Below, piece after piece: positions 36,121-45,608 of a stretch of 64,000 nucleotides of DNA. Position 1 is the first letter of the stretch. The number at the start of each line of letters is the position of its first letter. The notes beneath the pieces are model-generated. The model saw only the letters and a program-made list of their open reading frames with translations, did no database searches and was not told the DNA's origin. The stretch is from Algoriphagus vanfongensis DSM 17529. GTDB taxonomy: Bacteria > Bacteroidota > Bacteroidia > Cytophagales > Cyclobacteriaceae. The translations under genes and the position numbers were made by a program. Location of the stretch: positions 806,001-870,000 of the forward strand of contig NZ_AUBX01000009.1 in NCBI RefSeq assembly GCF_000429465.1. Reading direction: 5' to 3'.

Positions 36121-36154
36121 TAGTTGAAATACTTCATTCCCAAAATACAGCAAT

Positions 36155-37330
36155 ATGATTCCTAAAATGGAACAAACCATGCGCTGGTATGGTCCCAATG
36201 ACCCCGTAAGTTTAAGAGATATCCGCCAAGCCGGAGCTACAGGTATCGTCACCGCTCTGCATCATATCCCCAATGGAGAAGTATGGTCGGTAGAGGAAAT
36301 CCAGATTAGAAAAAAAGTCATCGAAGATGCAGGTCTGACTTGGTCTGTCGTCGAATCAGTGCCAGTCCACGAGCGAATCAAAACCCGCACGGGAAACTTT
36401 GAAGAGTTGATCGCAAACTATCAGCAAACTTTGAGAAATTTGGCTTCTGAGGGCATATTTACTGTTTGCTATAATTTCATGCCTATTCTCGACTGGACTC
36501 GAACAGATCTTTACCGAGAGCTTCCAAATGGTGCCAAGGCTTTGTATTATGAGAAAAAAGCAGTTCAGGCCTTTGACTTATTTATCCTCGAGAGGCCAGC
36601 CGCTTTTGACGAATACAGCAAAGAAGAAATAGAAGTAGTCAAAGCCTACTACGAAGCGTTGGATGCTGATAAAAAACAGTTGATCATAGATAATATATTG
36701 AAAGGTCTTCCTGGATCTGAGATTGGCTATACGCTGGATGAGTTTAGGGATATGCTTAAGACTTACGATGGTATCGATGAACGCAAACTTCAAGAGCATC
36801 TCCGTCTCTTTTTAGACGCCATAGTTCCAGTTGCAGAAGAAGTAGGTGTTTATTTGACTATTCATCCGGATGATCCCCCCTTCTCTCTCTACGGCCTACC
36901 TCGAATCGTATCCACAGCAGCAGATGCTCGCAGGATCATTCAAGACAATTCAAGTCCGCACAACGGACTGTGCTTTTGCACTGGAAGCTACGGTGTGAGA
37001 GCCGACAATGACCTTCCTGCCATGGTCGCGGAGTTTGGAGATCATATCAATTTTATCCATTTGCGTAGCACCAGAAGAGATGAAGAGGGCAATTTCTTTG
37101 AAGACAATCATCTGGACGGCAATGTACCTATGGAAGCAGTGATTGATGAAATTCTCAAAGTGCAGGAAAAAAGAGGAAAAAGCATCCCAATGAGACCGGA
37201 TCACGGTCATCAAATGCTCGATGACCTTCAGAAAAAGACAAATCCAGGCTACTCAGCCATCGGCCGTCTCAAAGGATTGGCTGAAATAAGGGGGATAGAG
37301 GCAGCTCTCCTGTATGTACGCCAAAAGTAA
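36155..37330 (+). CDS. uxuA: Mannonate dehydratase
   Basis: 391 residues, normal length. Converts D-mannonate to 2-keto-3-deoxygluconate. Motifs are [20 protein letters not shown] near the start, [50 protein letters not shown] and RPDHGHQM, containing the metal-binding Cys, His and Asp residues. Last gene of uxaC-uxuB-uxuA, 34 bases after uxuB. KDG kinase and aldolase are not in this window. Confidence 0.95.
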   Translation: MIPKMEQTMRWYGPNDPVSLRDIRQAGATGIVTALHHIPNGEVWSVEEIQIRKKVIEDAGLTWSVVESVPVHERIKTRTGNFEELIANYQQTLRNLASEGIFTVCYNFMPILDWTRTDLYRELPNGAKALYYEKKAVQAFDLFILERPAAFDEYSKEEIEVVKAYYEALDADKKQLIIDNILKGLPGSEIGYTLDEFRDMLKTYDGIDERKLQEHLRLFLDAIVPVAEEVGVYLTIHPDDPPFSLYGLPRIVSTAADARRIIQDNSSPHNGLCFCTGSYGVRADNDLPAMVAEFGDHINFIHLRSTRRDEEGNFFEDNHLDGNVPMEAVIDEILKVQEKRGKSIPMRPDHGHQMLDDLQKKTNPGYSAIGRLKGLAEIRGIEAALLYVRQK

Positions 37331-37336
37331 AAGGAT

Positions 37337-37366
37337 AGCCGGAATGTACTGTTCCGGCTTTTTTTA
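37337..37366 (+). terminator. Terminator of the uxa/uxu operon
   Basis: 8-bp stem AGCCGGAA / TTCCGGCT, 7-base loop, T7 tract. Confidence 0.9.
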
Positions 37367-37429
37367 TGCTAAATGCGAAACTAATCCTTATTTTCGCAAC
37401 AGTTCTATTTTAACCTCTCCTTAGACTAA

Positions 37430-38362
37430 ATGAAAAGAGTTTTAGTAAGCGGTGGTGGCGGATTTTTGGGAAGTCACCTATGCGACAGATTATTGAAAGA
37501 AGGAAATGAAGTGCTCTGTGTCGATAATTTTTTCACAGGAAACCGGCGAAACATTCACCACTTATTGGACAATAAAAATTTTGAGCTACTTCGGCATGAC
37601 ATTACTCATCCACTGTTTGTAGAAGTAGACGAAATCTATAACCTGGCTTGCCCTGCCTCTCCTATTCATTATCAGTTTGATCCTGTACAGACCACAAAAA
37701 CCTCTGTGATCGGAGCTATGAATATGTTGGGACTAGCTAAGCGATTGAAAATTAAAATTCTTCAAGCGAGTACTTCCGAAGTTTACGGAGACCCTGAAAT
37801 TCACCCGCAACCGGAATCCTATCGTGGTAATGTCAATACCTTGGGAATTCGTGCCTGCTATGATGAAGGGAAAAGATGTGCAGAAACGCTGTTTTTCGAC
37901 TATCACAGACAGCACGGAGTAGATATCAAGGTCATGAGAATCTTCAATACCTACGGCCCGCGTATGCACCCCAATGATGGACGTGTAGTCAGCAATTTCA
38001 TCGTACAAGCTCTCAAAGGTCAAGACATCACGATCTACGGCGATGGAAAACAAACTCGCTCGTTTTGCTATGTAGATGATAATATCGAAGGGATGTATCG
38101 TCTCATGAATTCCAGAGATGGCTTCACTGGACCGGTGAATATCGGGAACCCTGGAGAATTCACCATGCTGGAATTGGCAAATTTGATCATAGAATTGACC
38201 AACTCGAAAAGCAAACTGGTATTCTTGCCACTACCTCAAGATGATCCTATGCAAAGAAAGCCTGTAATCGATCTGGCTAAAAAAGAGCTGGGTTGGGAAC
38301 CTACCGTCAAGCTTCGAGATGGATTGAAAAATACCATCGAATACTTCGAAGGAGTTATTTAA
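37430..38362 (+). CDS. UDP-glucuronate decarboxylase (UDP-xylose synthase)
   Basis: 310-residue extended SDR. NAD motif GGGGFLG at 8-14, STSEVYGDP at about 114-122, catalytic Tyr144 and Lys148 in CYDEGKR, and the family motif [20 protein letters not shown]. It makes UDP-xylose from UDP-glucuronate for cell-surface glycans. The usual GPR before the active-site Tyr reads GIR here, a mild deviation. Single gene between two terminators. Confidence 0.92.
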   Translation: MKRVLVSGGGGFLGSHLCDRLLKEGNEVLCVDNFFTGNRRNIHHLLDNKNFELLRHDITHPLFVEVDEIYNLACPASPIHYQFDPVQTTKTSVIGAMNMLGLAKRLKIKILQASTSEVYGDPEIHPQPESYRGNVNTLGIRACYDEGKRCAETLFFDYHRQHGVDIKVMRIFNTYGPRMHPNDGRVVSNFIVQALKGQDITIYGDGKQTRSFCYVDDNIEGMYRLMNSRDGFTGPVNIGNPGEFTMLELANLIIELTNSKSKLVFLPLPQDDPMQRKPVIDLAKKELGWEPTVKLRDGLKNTIEYFEGVI

Positions 38363-38366
38363 ACAC

Positions 38367-38401
38367 AAAGCCATCTGGACCAATTCAGATGGCTTTTTTT
38401 A
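38367..38401. terminator. Terminator overlapping the end of the downstream minus-strand gene
   Basis: 11-bp stem AAAGCCATCTG / CAGATGGCTTT, followed by T7 in all. On the minus strand the same bases encode the last Lys-Lys-Ala-Ile and the stop codon of the neighbouring gene. Confidence 0.85.
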
Positions 38402-39053
38402 TTTGACTTTTAAAATCCAGATAAGCCCATCGAAAGAGTTGAGACTTTTCACTTAGCTGCTTGAGCTTTTCTTCCTCACATCGAAAGCCTTTTTCATAAG
38501 GCCATTCACTTCCCTCGTCTATCCAAAAACAAGACCGTATTTTTTCAACAAGCTCTAAGAGATCGGAAAGCTTATGTTCGAATCCGTGAAATCTCCCTCC
38601 AAAAATGTACCTGGGCTTTACACCCCATATAAACTCCTCTTCTTGAGCACTACCCTGGCCTGTGTTTAGAAATGTATAGCTGGTGACACATTGGTCCGGA
38701 ATATAAACGTTCTCATCTTTCAAAGGCATCTCTCCCTCATTTCCTGCACCTAAAGTATAAAGGACACCTTCCTTCTGTACCAAAAAGAAAAGAAGTCTCT
38801 GTCCCACCTCATAGGGTGTCCACCTTGCAGCACAGGTCCAGTCTTGAAACTTTCTAATGGTTAAGAAGCCCCAATCATTGTCCAAAGACCTCTCAATTTG
38901 AATTGTGAAAAACTCTGAACTTTCATCTACTATTGTCCCTACCACCACTTTGTCAGATTGGATAGCTAAGTGATATAGAGTCAAAGGTTCATACTTAGCC
39001 AAACAAATCGGGCTAATCAAAAATAAAGCAAAGCATATAAAAAGTCTTTTCAT
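38385..39053 (-). CDS. Hypothetical secreted protein
   Basis: 222 residues with a clear signal peptide (residues 1-19, cleavage ICLA-KY). The mature part begins with a beta-rich segment (VVVGTIVDESSEFFTIQIERSL), recurrent in exported proteins that report ligand or metal exposure, and has Cys near residues 73, 122, 194 and 211, perhaps as disulfides. No catalytic motif or known domain is recognised. It is transcribed alone after a terminator on each side. Its final codons overlap a terminator hairpin. Confidence 0.65.
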   Translation of the reverse strand: MKRLFICFALFLISPICLAKYEPLTLYHLAIQSDKVVVGTIVDESSEFFTIQIERSLDNDWGFLTIRKFQDWTCAARWTPYEVGQRLLFFLVQKEGVLYTLGAGNEGEMPLKDENVYIPDQCVTSYTFLNTGQGSAQEEEFIWGVKPRYIFGGRFHGFEHKLSDLLELVEKIRSCFWIDEGSEWPYEKGFRCEEEKLKQLSEKSQLFRWAYLDFKSQIKKAI

Positions 39054-39129
39054 CAGTTCTAGTTGATGAAAAGTAAGGAATCATTAGGTTGGAATAAAAA
39101 AATGGGAGTTAAGGGAAGTTAAGGAGGTA

Positions 39130-39157
39130 AAAAAAGCCTGACTTGGCAGGTCAGGCT
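39130..39157 (-). terminator. Terminator of the fatty-acid operon
   Basis: 8-bp stem AGCCTGAC / GTCAGGCT with a 7-base loop. On the minus strand it runs into a T-tract, just after the stop of the acyl-CoA ligase. Confidence 0.85.
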
Positions 39158-39165
39158 CCATGTGA

Positions 39166-40851
39166 TTAGGCTACTGGATTCTTTTCCAGATGAGCTTCCT
39201 TGATCTTTCTTCTCAGGATTTTACCCACATTTGATTTTGGCAATTCATCGGTAAAGTACACCTCTTTCGGTATTTTATAGTTTGTCAGAGACTGATGGCA
39301 ATGAGCAATCACCTGCTCCTCCGTGAGGCTCTTATCCTTTGCCACTACATAAGCAACGACTCGCTCTGTGGATCGAGGATCGGGCATTCCGATGACTCCT
39401 ACTTCCAAAACTCCTGGACAAGAGGCGATACAATCTTCGACTTCATTCGGGTAGACATTAAATCCTGACACCAAGATCATTTCTTTCTTCCTGTCGACGA
39501 TTTTGAAAAAGCCATCCTCATCCATAATTCCTATATCTCCCGATTTGAACCATTCACCATGCATTACATGGGCAGTCTCTTCAGGCTTCTGCCAGTATCC
39601 CTTCATCACTTGAGGTCCTTTGATGAGCACCTCGCCTCTCTCTCCTATTGCCACTTCTTCTCCCTCATCATTGGCTACGATCATTTCAGTATTGGGAAGG
39701 GGAATGCCTATCGTACCGATTCTCTCCGTCCCATCGATTGGATTACAGGAAGCCACAGGAGATGTTTCGGTCAGTCCATAGCCTTCTGCCAGTGGTACTC
39801 CAGTTAATTTCTTCCACTTTTCTGCGGTTGATTTTTGGACAGCCATGCCACCACCCACAGCAATTTTCAGCTTCTGAAAGTTTAGCTTTTGGAAAGATTC
39901 CTGATTGAGTAAACCATTGAAAAGGGTGTTCACTCCGGTGAAAACAGTAAACTCATGCTTGGATAAATCTTTGCAAAAAGACTTCATGTCCCTTGGATTG
40001 GTAATCAGAAGGTTATGAGCACCAATTTTCATCATTGCTAGGCAGTTGACAGTCAAAGCAAAAATATGATACAGTGGCAAAGCCGTCACTACTACTTCTT
40101 CTCTCTCCTTCAGTTTTGGCTTCATCCAGGCAGAAATCTGCTGCATATTGGCCACGATATTTGCATGAGTGAGTTCAGCCCCTTTGGACACACCTGTAGT
40201 ACCACCGGTGTATTGTAAAAACGCAGTATCGTCCAGTGAAATCTGGGGTGGAGAAAAAGGATGTGCTGCCCCTTGAGCCAAAGCCGACTTGAGTTTTACA
40301 GCTCCAGGCAGATCAAATGCCGGTACCATCTTTTTGACATGCTTGACTACCAAGTTGACAATCGTTCCTTTCAAGCCTCCCAATAAATCCCCCAGTTCGG
40401 TAAGGATAATATGTTTGGCAGGAATTTCACTTCTTATTTTCTCCAGATTATGAGCAAAATTGCTCACAATCACGATCACATCTGCTCCTGAATCGATAAA
40501 CTGATGCTTCATCTCAGAAGAAGTGTAAAGGGGATTGGTGTTGACGACGATCATCCCAGCTCTCAGAGCGCCAAACATGACCACCGGGTACTGGAGCGTA
40601 TTGGGCATCTGGATCGCTATCCGTGATCCTTTTTTGAGCTGGAGCACCTGTGTGAGATAGTTTGCAAAATTGGCACTCTGCTCTTTTAATTCATTAAATG
40701 ACATTGTCTTGCCCATGCACTCATAGGCCACTGCATTTTGATATTTCTCTACGCTTTCGTCAAAAAGATCCACCACACTGGAGTAGGCAGTACAATCCAC
40801 CTCTTTGTCCACCGCAGCGGGATAATGGTCTAACCAAGGAAATTTATTCAT
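39166..40851 (-). CDS. fadD: Long-chain fatty acid-CoA ligase
   Basis: 561 residues, normal length. Adenylate-forming enzyme: P-loop-like YTGGTTGVSKGA near residue 215, GYGLTETSP (A5), GEWFKSGDIG (A7), DRKKEMILVSGFNVYP (A8), and the C-terminal Lys in NVGKILRRK. Activates fatty acids to acyl-CoA with ATP at the inner membrane face. It lies 47 bases behind an acyl-CoA dehydrogenase gene on the same strand, so the pair supplies the first two steps of beta-oxidation. Confidence 0.93.
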   Translation of the reverse strand: MNKFPWLDHYPAAVDKEVDCTAYSSVVDLFDESVEKYQNAVAYECMGKTMSFNELKEQSANFANYLTQVLQLKKGSRIAIQMPNTLQYPVVMFGALRAGMIVVNTNPLYTSSEMKHQFIDSGADVIVIVSNFAHNLEKIRSEIPAKHIILTELGDLLGGLKGTIVNLVVKHVKKMVPAFDLPGAVKLKSALAQGAAHPFSPPQISLDDTAFLQYTGGTTGVSKGAELTHANIVANMQQISAWMKPKLKEREEVVVTALPLYHIFALTVNCLAMMKIGAHNLLITNPRDMKSFCKDLSKHEFTVFTGVNTLFNGLLNQESFQKLNFQKLKIAVGGGMAVQKSTAEKWKKLTGVPLAEGYGLTETSPVASCNPIDGTERIGTIGIPLPNTEMIVANDEGEEVAIGERGEVLIKGPQVMKGYWQKPEETAHVMHGEWFKSGDIGIMDEDGFFKIVDRKKEMILVSGFNVYPNEVEDCIASCPGVLEVGVIGMPDPRSTERVVAYVVAKDKSLTEEQVIAHCHQSLTNYKIPKEVYFTDELPKSNVGKILRRKIKEAHLEKNPVA

Positions 40852-40898
40852 ATCAAGGGTTAATTTGGGTGATCTTATTTTCTTGCTTGAATATACTC

Positions 40899-42056
40899 TT
40901 ATTTCAAAATTTTTCGGGCGATTAGCTCTTTCATTATTTCATTTGTCCCAGCATAGATCCGCTGAACACGTGCATCTGCATAGGCCCGAGCTACTCCATA
41001 CTCCCACATATAGCCATATCCACCATGTAGCTGAACGCATTCATCGGCGACTTTACATTGGAGTTCGGTCATGTTATATTTAGCAGCAGAAGCCATCGCA
41101 GAGTCGAGTTTGCCTTCATTGTGCAACTGAACCAAATAGTCGCAATATATCCTGCCTTGCTCCAATGCAGCGGTCATTTCTGCCAATTTAAACCGGGTGT
41201 TTTGAAATTCCGAAAGACTCTTTCCAAAGGCTTTTCTCTCCTTCACATATTGAACGGTCGATGCCAACATAAATTCCCCGAGAGCCACAGCCGCCAAAGC
41301 AACCACAAGCCGCTCTTGTGCCAATTCAGTCATCAAGTATTTAAACCCTTCTCCTTCTTTGCCAAGTAAGTTTTCCTTGGGAACTTTCACATCTTCAAAA
41401 AACAATTCACAGGTATCTTGAGCATGAAGGCCCACTTTTTCAAACGGTTTACCCTTGCTATACCCAGCCATCTCATTGTCCATCAGAATCAGAGAAATCC
41501 CTTTTGCTCCCTTGCTGGGATCTGTTTTCACAGCAACCACCACCACGTCCGATAAGTAGCCATTTGTGATAAAGGTTTTGGAACCATTGACCAAATAATG
41601 ATCGCCCTGATCTACTGCTGATGTCCGGATGCCTTGCAAATCAGATCCTGCACCGGGTTCAGTCATCGCCACAGCACCGATGTATTCTCCTGAGATCATT
41701 TTGGGAATGTATTTTTCCAAAGCAGAAGAAGTCGCGTAATGCAGAATATAGGGCATCACGATATCGCTGTGAAGTGGATATCCTATCGCTGGACCAGAAC
41801 ATCCACTCAGGCCCAACTCTTCTATCAGAATGGCATTGTATCGAAAATCTTGAATATTCAGCCCGCCTAACTTTTCTGGAGCTTGAATCCCCAAGAAACC
41901 ATTTTCTCCAAATTTCAACCACGATTCTCGGGATACCATCTTTTGTTTTTCCCATTCGGCATTGTAGGGTGTGATTTCACGTGCTATAAAATCTCTGACA
42001 CTTTGGCGAAAAAGCTCATGCTCTTCCGTAAATAACATTCTAGGTAATCCAAACAT
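40899..42056 (-). CDS. Acyl-CoA dehydrogenase (long-chain/isovaleryl type)
   Basis: 385 residues; Met7 (42038) is an alternative start. FAD enzyme with MTEPGAGSDL, KTFITNGYLSDVVVV, QLHGGYGYMWEY and the YAGTNEIMKELIAR ending. The loop that carries the catalytic Glu in medium-chain enzymes reads YAGTNE with Ala in that place, while Glu248 in LAQERLVVAL sits where long-chain and isovaleryl enzymes keep their base. It therefore probably belongs to that subgroup. First gene of a two-gene operon with fadD. Confidence 0.9.
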   Translation of the reverse strand: MFGLPRMLFTEEHELFRQSVRDFIAREITPYNAEWEKQKMVSRESWLKFGENGFLGIQAPEKLGGLNIQDFRYNAILIEELGLSGCSGPAIGYPLHSDIVMPYILHYATSSALEKYIPKMISGEYIGAVAMTEPGAGSDLQGIRTSAVDQGDHYLVNGSKTFITNGYLSDVVVVAVKTDPSKGAKGISLILMDNEMAGYSKGKPFEKVGLHAQDTCELFFEDVKVPKENLLGKEGEGFKYLMTELAQERLVVALAAVALGEFMLASTVQYVKERKAFGKSLSEFQNTRFKLAEMTAALEQGRIYCDYLVQLHNEGKLDSAMASAAKYNMTELQCKVADECVQLHGGYGYMWEYGVARAYADARVQRIYAGTNEIMKELIARKILK

Positions 42057-42207
42057 TGGGTTTATATCTTTTAGATTCTTCCAAAAATAAAAAAATACAG
42101 CATTTCAGAACTTCAAAGACACTATTGATTTCAGCAATTCCACCTAAATATTGGTTCTAATATTTAAATATTCCCCTTAATTTGATCGATCCAAAAAATC
42201 TGAATTC

Positions 42208-43167
42208 ATGCAATTAACATACGATTCTCTTCCACAAGACCTCAGTCACCTAGGTATTTGGAATCCAGAAGAATCCATCATTTCTATAGCTCCTGCCGGT
42301 GAAAGCAATATGAATGTAGTTTTGAGAGTAGTGACCAATCAGCGCTCAGTGATAGTCAAGCAGTCCAAGCCTTTCGTTCGAAAATTCCCTCAGATTCCCG
42401 CCCCTATCGACAGAATTGATGTCGAATTCAACTTTTTCAAGTTAATCGAATCAGACTCCGTATTAGCAGGACTTTCTCCAAAAATCCTAAGCTATTTCCC
42501 TCAGGACCATCTCTTGATCACCCAAGACTTGGGGGATGAAGGTGATTTTTCTGTTTTGTACTCCCAAAAAAAGCAGTTGACTTCAGAACAAATAACCTCA
42601 TTAGTCACCTATCTGGATGCATTGCATCGACTACCTGTCCATTCTTTTCCAGAAAATAGAGAGATGAGAAAATTGAACCATGAGCATCTATTCAATTTCC
42701 CTTTCCAAGAAGAGAATGGATTTGACCTGGACACAATCCAACCTGGTCTTCAGGAATTGAGTCTGGAATGGAAAAAGGATACAGATATGAAGCAAAAGAT
42801 CGAGCAACTGGGTGATCGCTATCTGAGTTCCGGAAAGACGCTGCTCCATGGAGATTTTTACCCCGGTAGCTGGATCAGTTCTTCAGGGGAAGTAAGAGTC
42901 ATTGACCCTGAGTTTAGCTTTCTTGGCGACCAAGAATTTGATCTGGGCGTATTTCTGGCTCATGGAGATTTCTGCGGCGTCACTGAATCTTTGGAAAAAG
43001 AGCTGAAATCAAGCTATACTCTGCCCTATGACGAGCGTCTGACCAATCACTATCGAGGAGTGGAGTTACTCAGAAGGTTGATCGGCATCGCGCAATTGCC
43101 CTTGCGATTAAGCCTGGAGAAGAAGAAAGCCCTGATGGAAAAAGCCCGAAAACTTTTATTATCATGA
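42208..43167 (+). CDS. Aminoglycoside phosphotransferase-fold kinase, MtnK-like
   Basis: 319 residues. The APH-type active site is LLHGDFYPGSWI (catalytic Asp) near residues 213-224 and VIDPEFSFLGDQEFDLG (metal Asp). The HGD-x-x-x-GS and IDPEF spacing is closest to 5-methylthioribose kinase among APH families. N-terminal GESNMNVVLRVV is the nucleotide loop, and VIVKQSKPFV provides the Lys. The stop overlaps the next gene, an ADP-ribosylglycohydrolase lipoprotein, by ATGA. The substrate may be a ribose derivative or another small alcohol; I cannot decide. Confidence 0.75.
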   Translation: MQLTYDSLPQDLSHLGIWNPEESIISIAPAGESNMNVVLRVVTNQRSVIVKQSKPFVRKFPQIPAPIDRIDVEFNFFKLIESDSVLAGLSPKILSYFPQDHLLITQDLGDEGDFSVLYSQKKQLTSEQITSLVTYLDALHRLPVHSFPENREMRKLNHEHLFNFPFQEENGFDLDTIQPGLQELSLEWKKDTDMKQKIEQLGDRYLSSGKTLLHGDFYPGSWISSSGEVRVIDPEFSFLGDQEFDLGVFLAHGDFCGVTESLEKELKSSYTLPYDERLTNHYRGVELLRRLIGIAQLPLRLSLEKKKALMEKARKLLLS

Positions 43168-44390
43168 GGTTAAAGTTCTCCGTAGTTTTCCTTATTTGGT
43201 TTGTGGTATCCTGTAGTAGTCCCAAGCCAGAACCCCTAGACAAATTAGCCGAATCCGGACTTTCGCAGTCTGAACTCAATGATAAAATTCTGGGTATGAT
43301 TGTCGGCTCAGCCATAGGAGACGCTATGGGAGCTCCCACAGAAATGTGGCCCAGGGAAGACATTCGAGCAACCTACGGATTTGTCACTAGCTTGGACACT
43401 ATGATTCGAGAGGTATCACCTGAAGGCATTTGGATAGCAGATTTACCAGCTGGAGGCACCACAGATGATACTCGATGGAAGCTTTTGGCGGGAGAATACT
43501 TGTTGACTCAACCTTCCAGTGAACTCCATCCAGAAGATTTTGCTTCTCATATCTACCAGCAGTACAAAGTCTATTTTGATCACTTATCAGAACTAGACAG
43601 CTCGGACAAAAAAGGAATCGAAAATGCTTTTCTCCGGGTTGGTTGGCTTCAGGAATGGGCAAAAGTCAGCCAACCTTATATCCAGAATGATTTGTCGGGC
43701 TATGCGGATTCTTTGGGTAGATTTTATGGTGGAGAAATGGTCTGTGCAGGGCTATTGTATGCGCCAAGTTTGGGAGCGTATTTCCCCGGCAACCCAAAAA
43801 AAGCATATGAAGAGGCTTTCAAATTGTCTATATATGATTTGGGTTACGCAAAAGACTTGTCTGCTCTCGCTGCTGCAATGACTGCTGCAGGAATGAAAAA
43901 AGGCGCAACCATAGACTCCCTACTGGCAAGTCAAAAGCTGGATCCCTCCCATTATTTTCAAAGTAGACTGGTAGGAAGGACTGCAAATCGAATTCTCCAA
44001 GATGCCATCTGGATAGCTAGTGAAGCAAAAAGCAAAGATAGTTTGGGCACTTACTTTGATCCAGAAACTCCTGCTTTGAATTTTGCCTTTGAGCAACTGG
44101 ATCTAAGACTTCAAGACATGCCGTTTCATGCTGGGGAAATCTACCTCCAGACTATCACAGCGATGATTTATGCAGATTTTGAATTCATGAATACCTTGAT
44201 ATTCTTGACCAATTATGGGCGTGACAATGATACAACAGCCGCTTTGGCCGGTGGGATTCTAGGAGCTTTCTATGGCTTTGATGCTTTACCAGAAAAAGAA
44301 AAAATTCAGGTTTTATCTGTCAATAAATCCATACTGAATCAAGACTTAAAAAAGCTGGCCAAAGACCTCAGCGATCACATGTCTCGGTAA
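43164..44390 (+). CDS. ADP-ribosylglycohydrolase-family lipoprotein
   Basis: 408 residues. Lipoprotein signal ends at Cys17 (VVSCSSP), unusual because most relatives are cytosolic. The all-helical ADP-ribosylglycohydrolase fold is marked by MIVGSAIGDAMGAPTEMW (residues about 45-62), TTDDT at 99-103 and GRDNDTTAALAGGILGA near residue 352, where Asp and Thr residues bind two Mg ions. It would release ADP-ribose or cleave another N-glycosidic bond in the periplasm or at the surface. Translationally coupled to the upstream kinase. Confidence 0.82.
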   Translation: MRLKFSVVFLIWFVVSCSSPKPEPLDKLAESGLSQSELNDKILGMIVGSAIGDAMGAPTEMWPREDIRATYGFVTSLDTMIREVSPEGIWIADLPAGGTTDDTRWKLLAGEYLLTQPSSELHPEDFASHIYQQYKVYFDHLSELDSSDKKGIENAFLRVGWLQEWAKVSQPYIQNDLSGYADSLGRFYGGEMVCAGLLYAPSLGAYFPGNPKKAYEEAFKLSIYDLGYAKDLSALAAAMTAAGMKKGATIDSLLASQKLDPSHYFQSRLVGRTANRILQDAIWIASEAKSKDSLGTYFDPETPALNFAFEQLDLRLQDMPFHAGEIYLQTITAMIYADFEFMNTLIFLTNYGRDNDTTAALAGGILGAFYGFDALPEKEKIQVLSVNKSILNQDLKKLAKDLSDHMSR

Positions 44391-44400
44391 TTTTTGGCAT

Positions 44401-44424
44401 AAAAAAACCCCGGAAATTCCGGGG
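44401..44424 (-). terminator. Terminator between convergent genes
   Basis: CCCCGGAA / TTCCGGGG around one base, with an A7 run that becomes T7 on the minus strand. It ends the 44446-45033 gene and perhaps the opposite gene. Confidence 0.85.
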
Positions 44425-44445
44425 CTCCTTCATAGCTGGTTTAGT

Positions 44446-45033
44446 TTAGAAATGAAGGATTCTTGTTCTTCCTTTGATATCAGTCACTTCCAAGTAGACG
44501 TCTTCGGGATTGACACCTTCTAGTTTGTAGTCTTTTCTAAATCCATCCGGGTGATTGATAGTCTCAGCGTAGATGACTTTATCAGAATCTTCATAGCGGA
44601 TCTTCACATCTACTCCAGGCTCTGCCAGGCCTATCACAGCCAGATTGATCGTCTCACCGTCAATCACTTTTCCGTAGGCCATCAGCGGATATTCTCTGAT
44701 TTCTGGAGTTTTCTCAAAAGTCTCCACTGTATAGGTTACTTCTTCATCTTCGGTAGAAATCTTCACCTGATATTCTCCGCATGGCATGTCATTGAGGTCA
44801 TAAGGTACCAGCACTTGTTGGTCACTGACTTTTACTCTCCGCTGATGCAGGATCTTACCATTTTGGTCGAGGATTGCCACTTTGGCTTTTCCCACCCCTT
44901 CTTTAAGCAATACATTGACTTTCTTGAACTTAGCTCTCGCATCAGAAAGTGCCATTAAATCTTCGTTGTCATTGGAAGCCAGAGCGCCAGTGGCTAAAAG
45001 TCCGGCTAGTGCGAATGTGAATAAAGTTTTCAT
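44446..45033 (-). CDS. Secreted 195-aa protein, paralog 1 of a tandem pair
   Basis: 195 residues, signal peptide (residues 1-19, cleavage GALA-SN). The beta-rich mature region contains KVAILDQNGKILHQRRV, VLVPYDLNDMPCGEYQVKIS, PLMAYGKVIDG and a C-terminal RILHF. It is about one-third identical by eye to the gene at 46140-46727, of exactly the same length, with matching motifs in the same order. The GKILHQ...PYDLNDMPCGEYQVKIS part resembles Ig-like, secretion-tail-like beta domains. Function unknown. The upstream region shares three blocks with that of the paralog. Confidence 0.72.
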   Translation of the reverse strand: MKTLFTFALAGLLATGALASNDNEDLMALSDARAKFKKVNVLLKEGVGKAKVAILDQNGKILHQRRVKVSDQQVLVPYDLNDMPCGEYQVKISTEDEEVTYTVETFEKTPEIREYPLMAYGKVIDGETINLAVIGLAEPGVDVKIRYEDSDKVIYAETINHPDGFRKDYKLEGVNPEDVYLEVTDIKGRTRILHF

Positions 45034-45608
45034 AGTAGTTGGTTTTTGTTGTCGTGTTGTGCTAGACTACTTGCCAAGCCCATACCAAAAGCCAAAAACC
45101 ATTAGAAAGCTGGCTTCAGAAAAATTTGGATATTTAGAAAAATTAAGATTTAGGCAAAATATTATTCGGTCAACTTCATCATTTTTTAATGTTTTCTGTC
45201 CACTTCCTAGGCAGATCACTGTCCGACTGTCTCAGACCCGTACACATTTGTTTAGTTTTCGAGAAAAGGCCAGGTTACACCTTATTGTGTTTGTTAAGGA
45301 AAAATAATTTTCAAAAAAATAGTTTTGACATAAATCAAAGTTCGCCCCTATTCAAAACCTGTACGCCTATGTACAGTCCTTGTCCGCTCTGACACAAAGA
45401 AAACGAACACTCAATCGATTGCGAAGGCTGAAAATCAAGGTTTTGTGAAGAAAAAAAGTCCGAAAAGTGATGTCTTCTACTACTTCTTCACCCTCAAATA
45501 ACCTAGCCATCCATTTAGAAATAGTTAAAGACTTGCTCGTTTGATTCCAGAAAATCTTGTTGCAAATAGATTTCACAAAACGTATTAGTGAAAATCAAAT
45601 CAACTACA
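45034..45608 (-). other. 575-base leader/regulatory region of paralog 1
   Basis: No credible gene. It holds three blocks shared with the region upstream of paralog 2: TTGCCAAGCCCATACCAAA (45071-45089), AGGTTACA plus TTAAGGAAAA (45272-45303), and the distal CTGTAC-N6-GTACAG-N3-TTGTCCG (45359-45386). The block order and approximate spacing are the same in both copies. Confidence 0.6.
45359..45386. promoter_or_regulatory. Distal conserved palindrome element, copy 1
   Basis: CTGTAC-GCCTAT-GTACAG, a perfect 6+6 palindrome, then 3 bases and TTGTCCG. The same arrangement occurs at 47025-47052 before paralog 2. Probably a binding site for an unknown regulator. Confidence 0.5.

Noticed and set aside
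44882..45307. Plus-strand frame of 141 codons opposite paralog 1
   Set aside because: Starts inside and opposite to the secreted-protein gene and spans its conserved upstream blocks.
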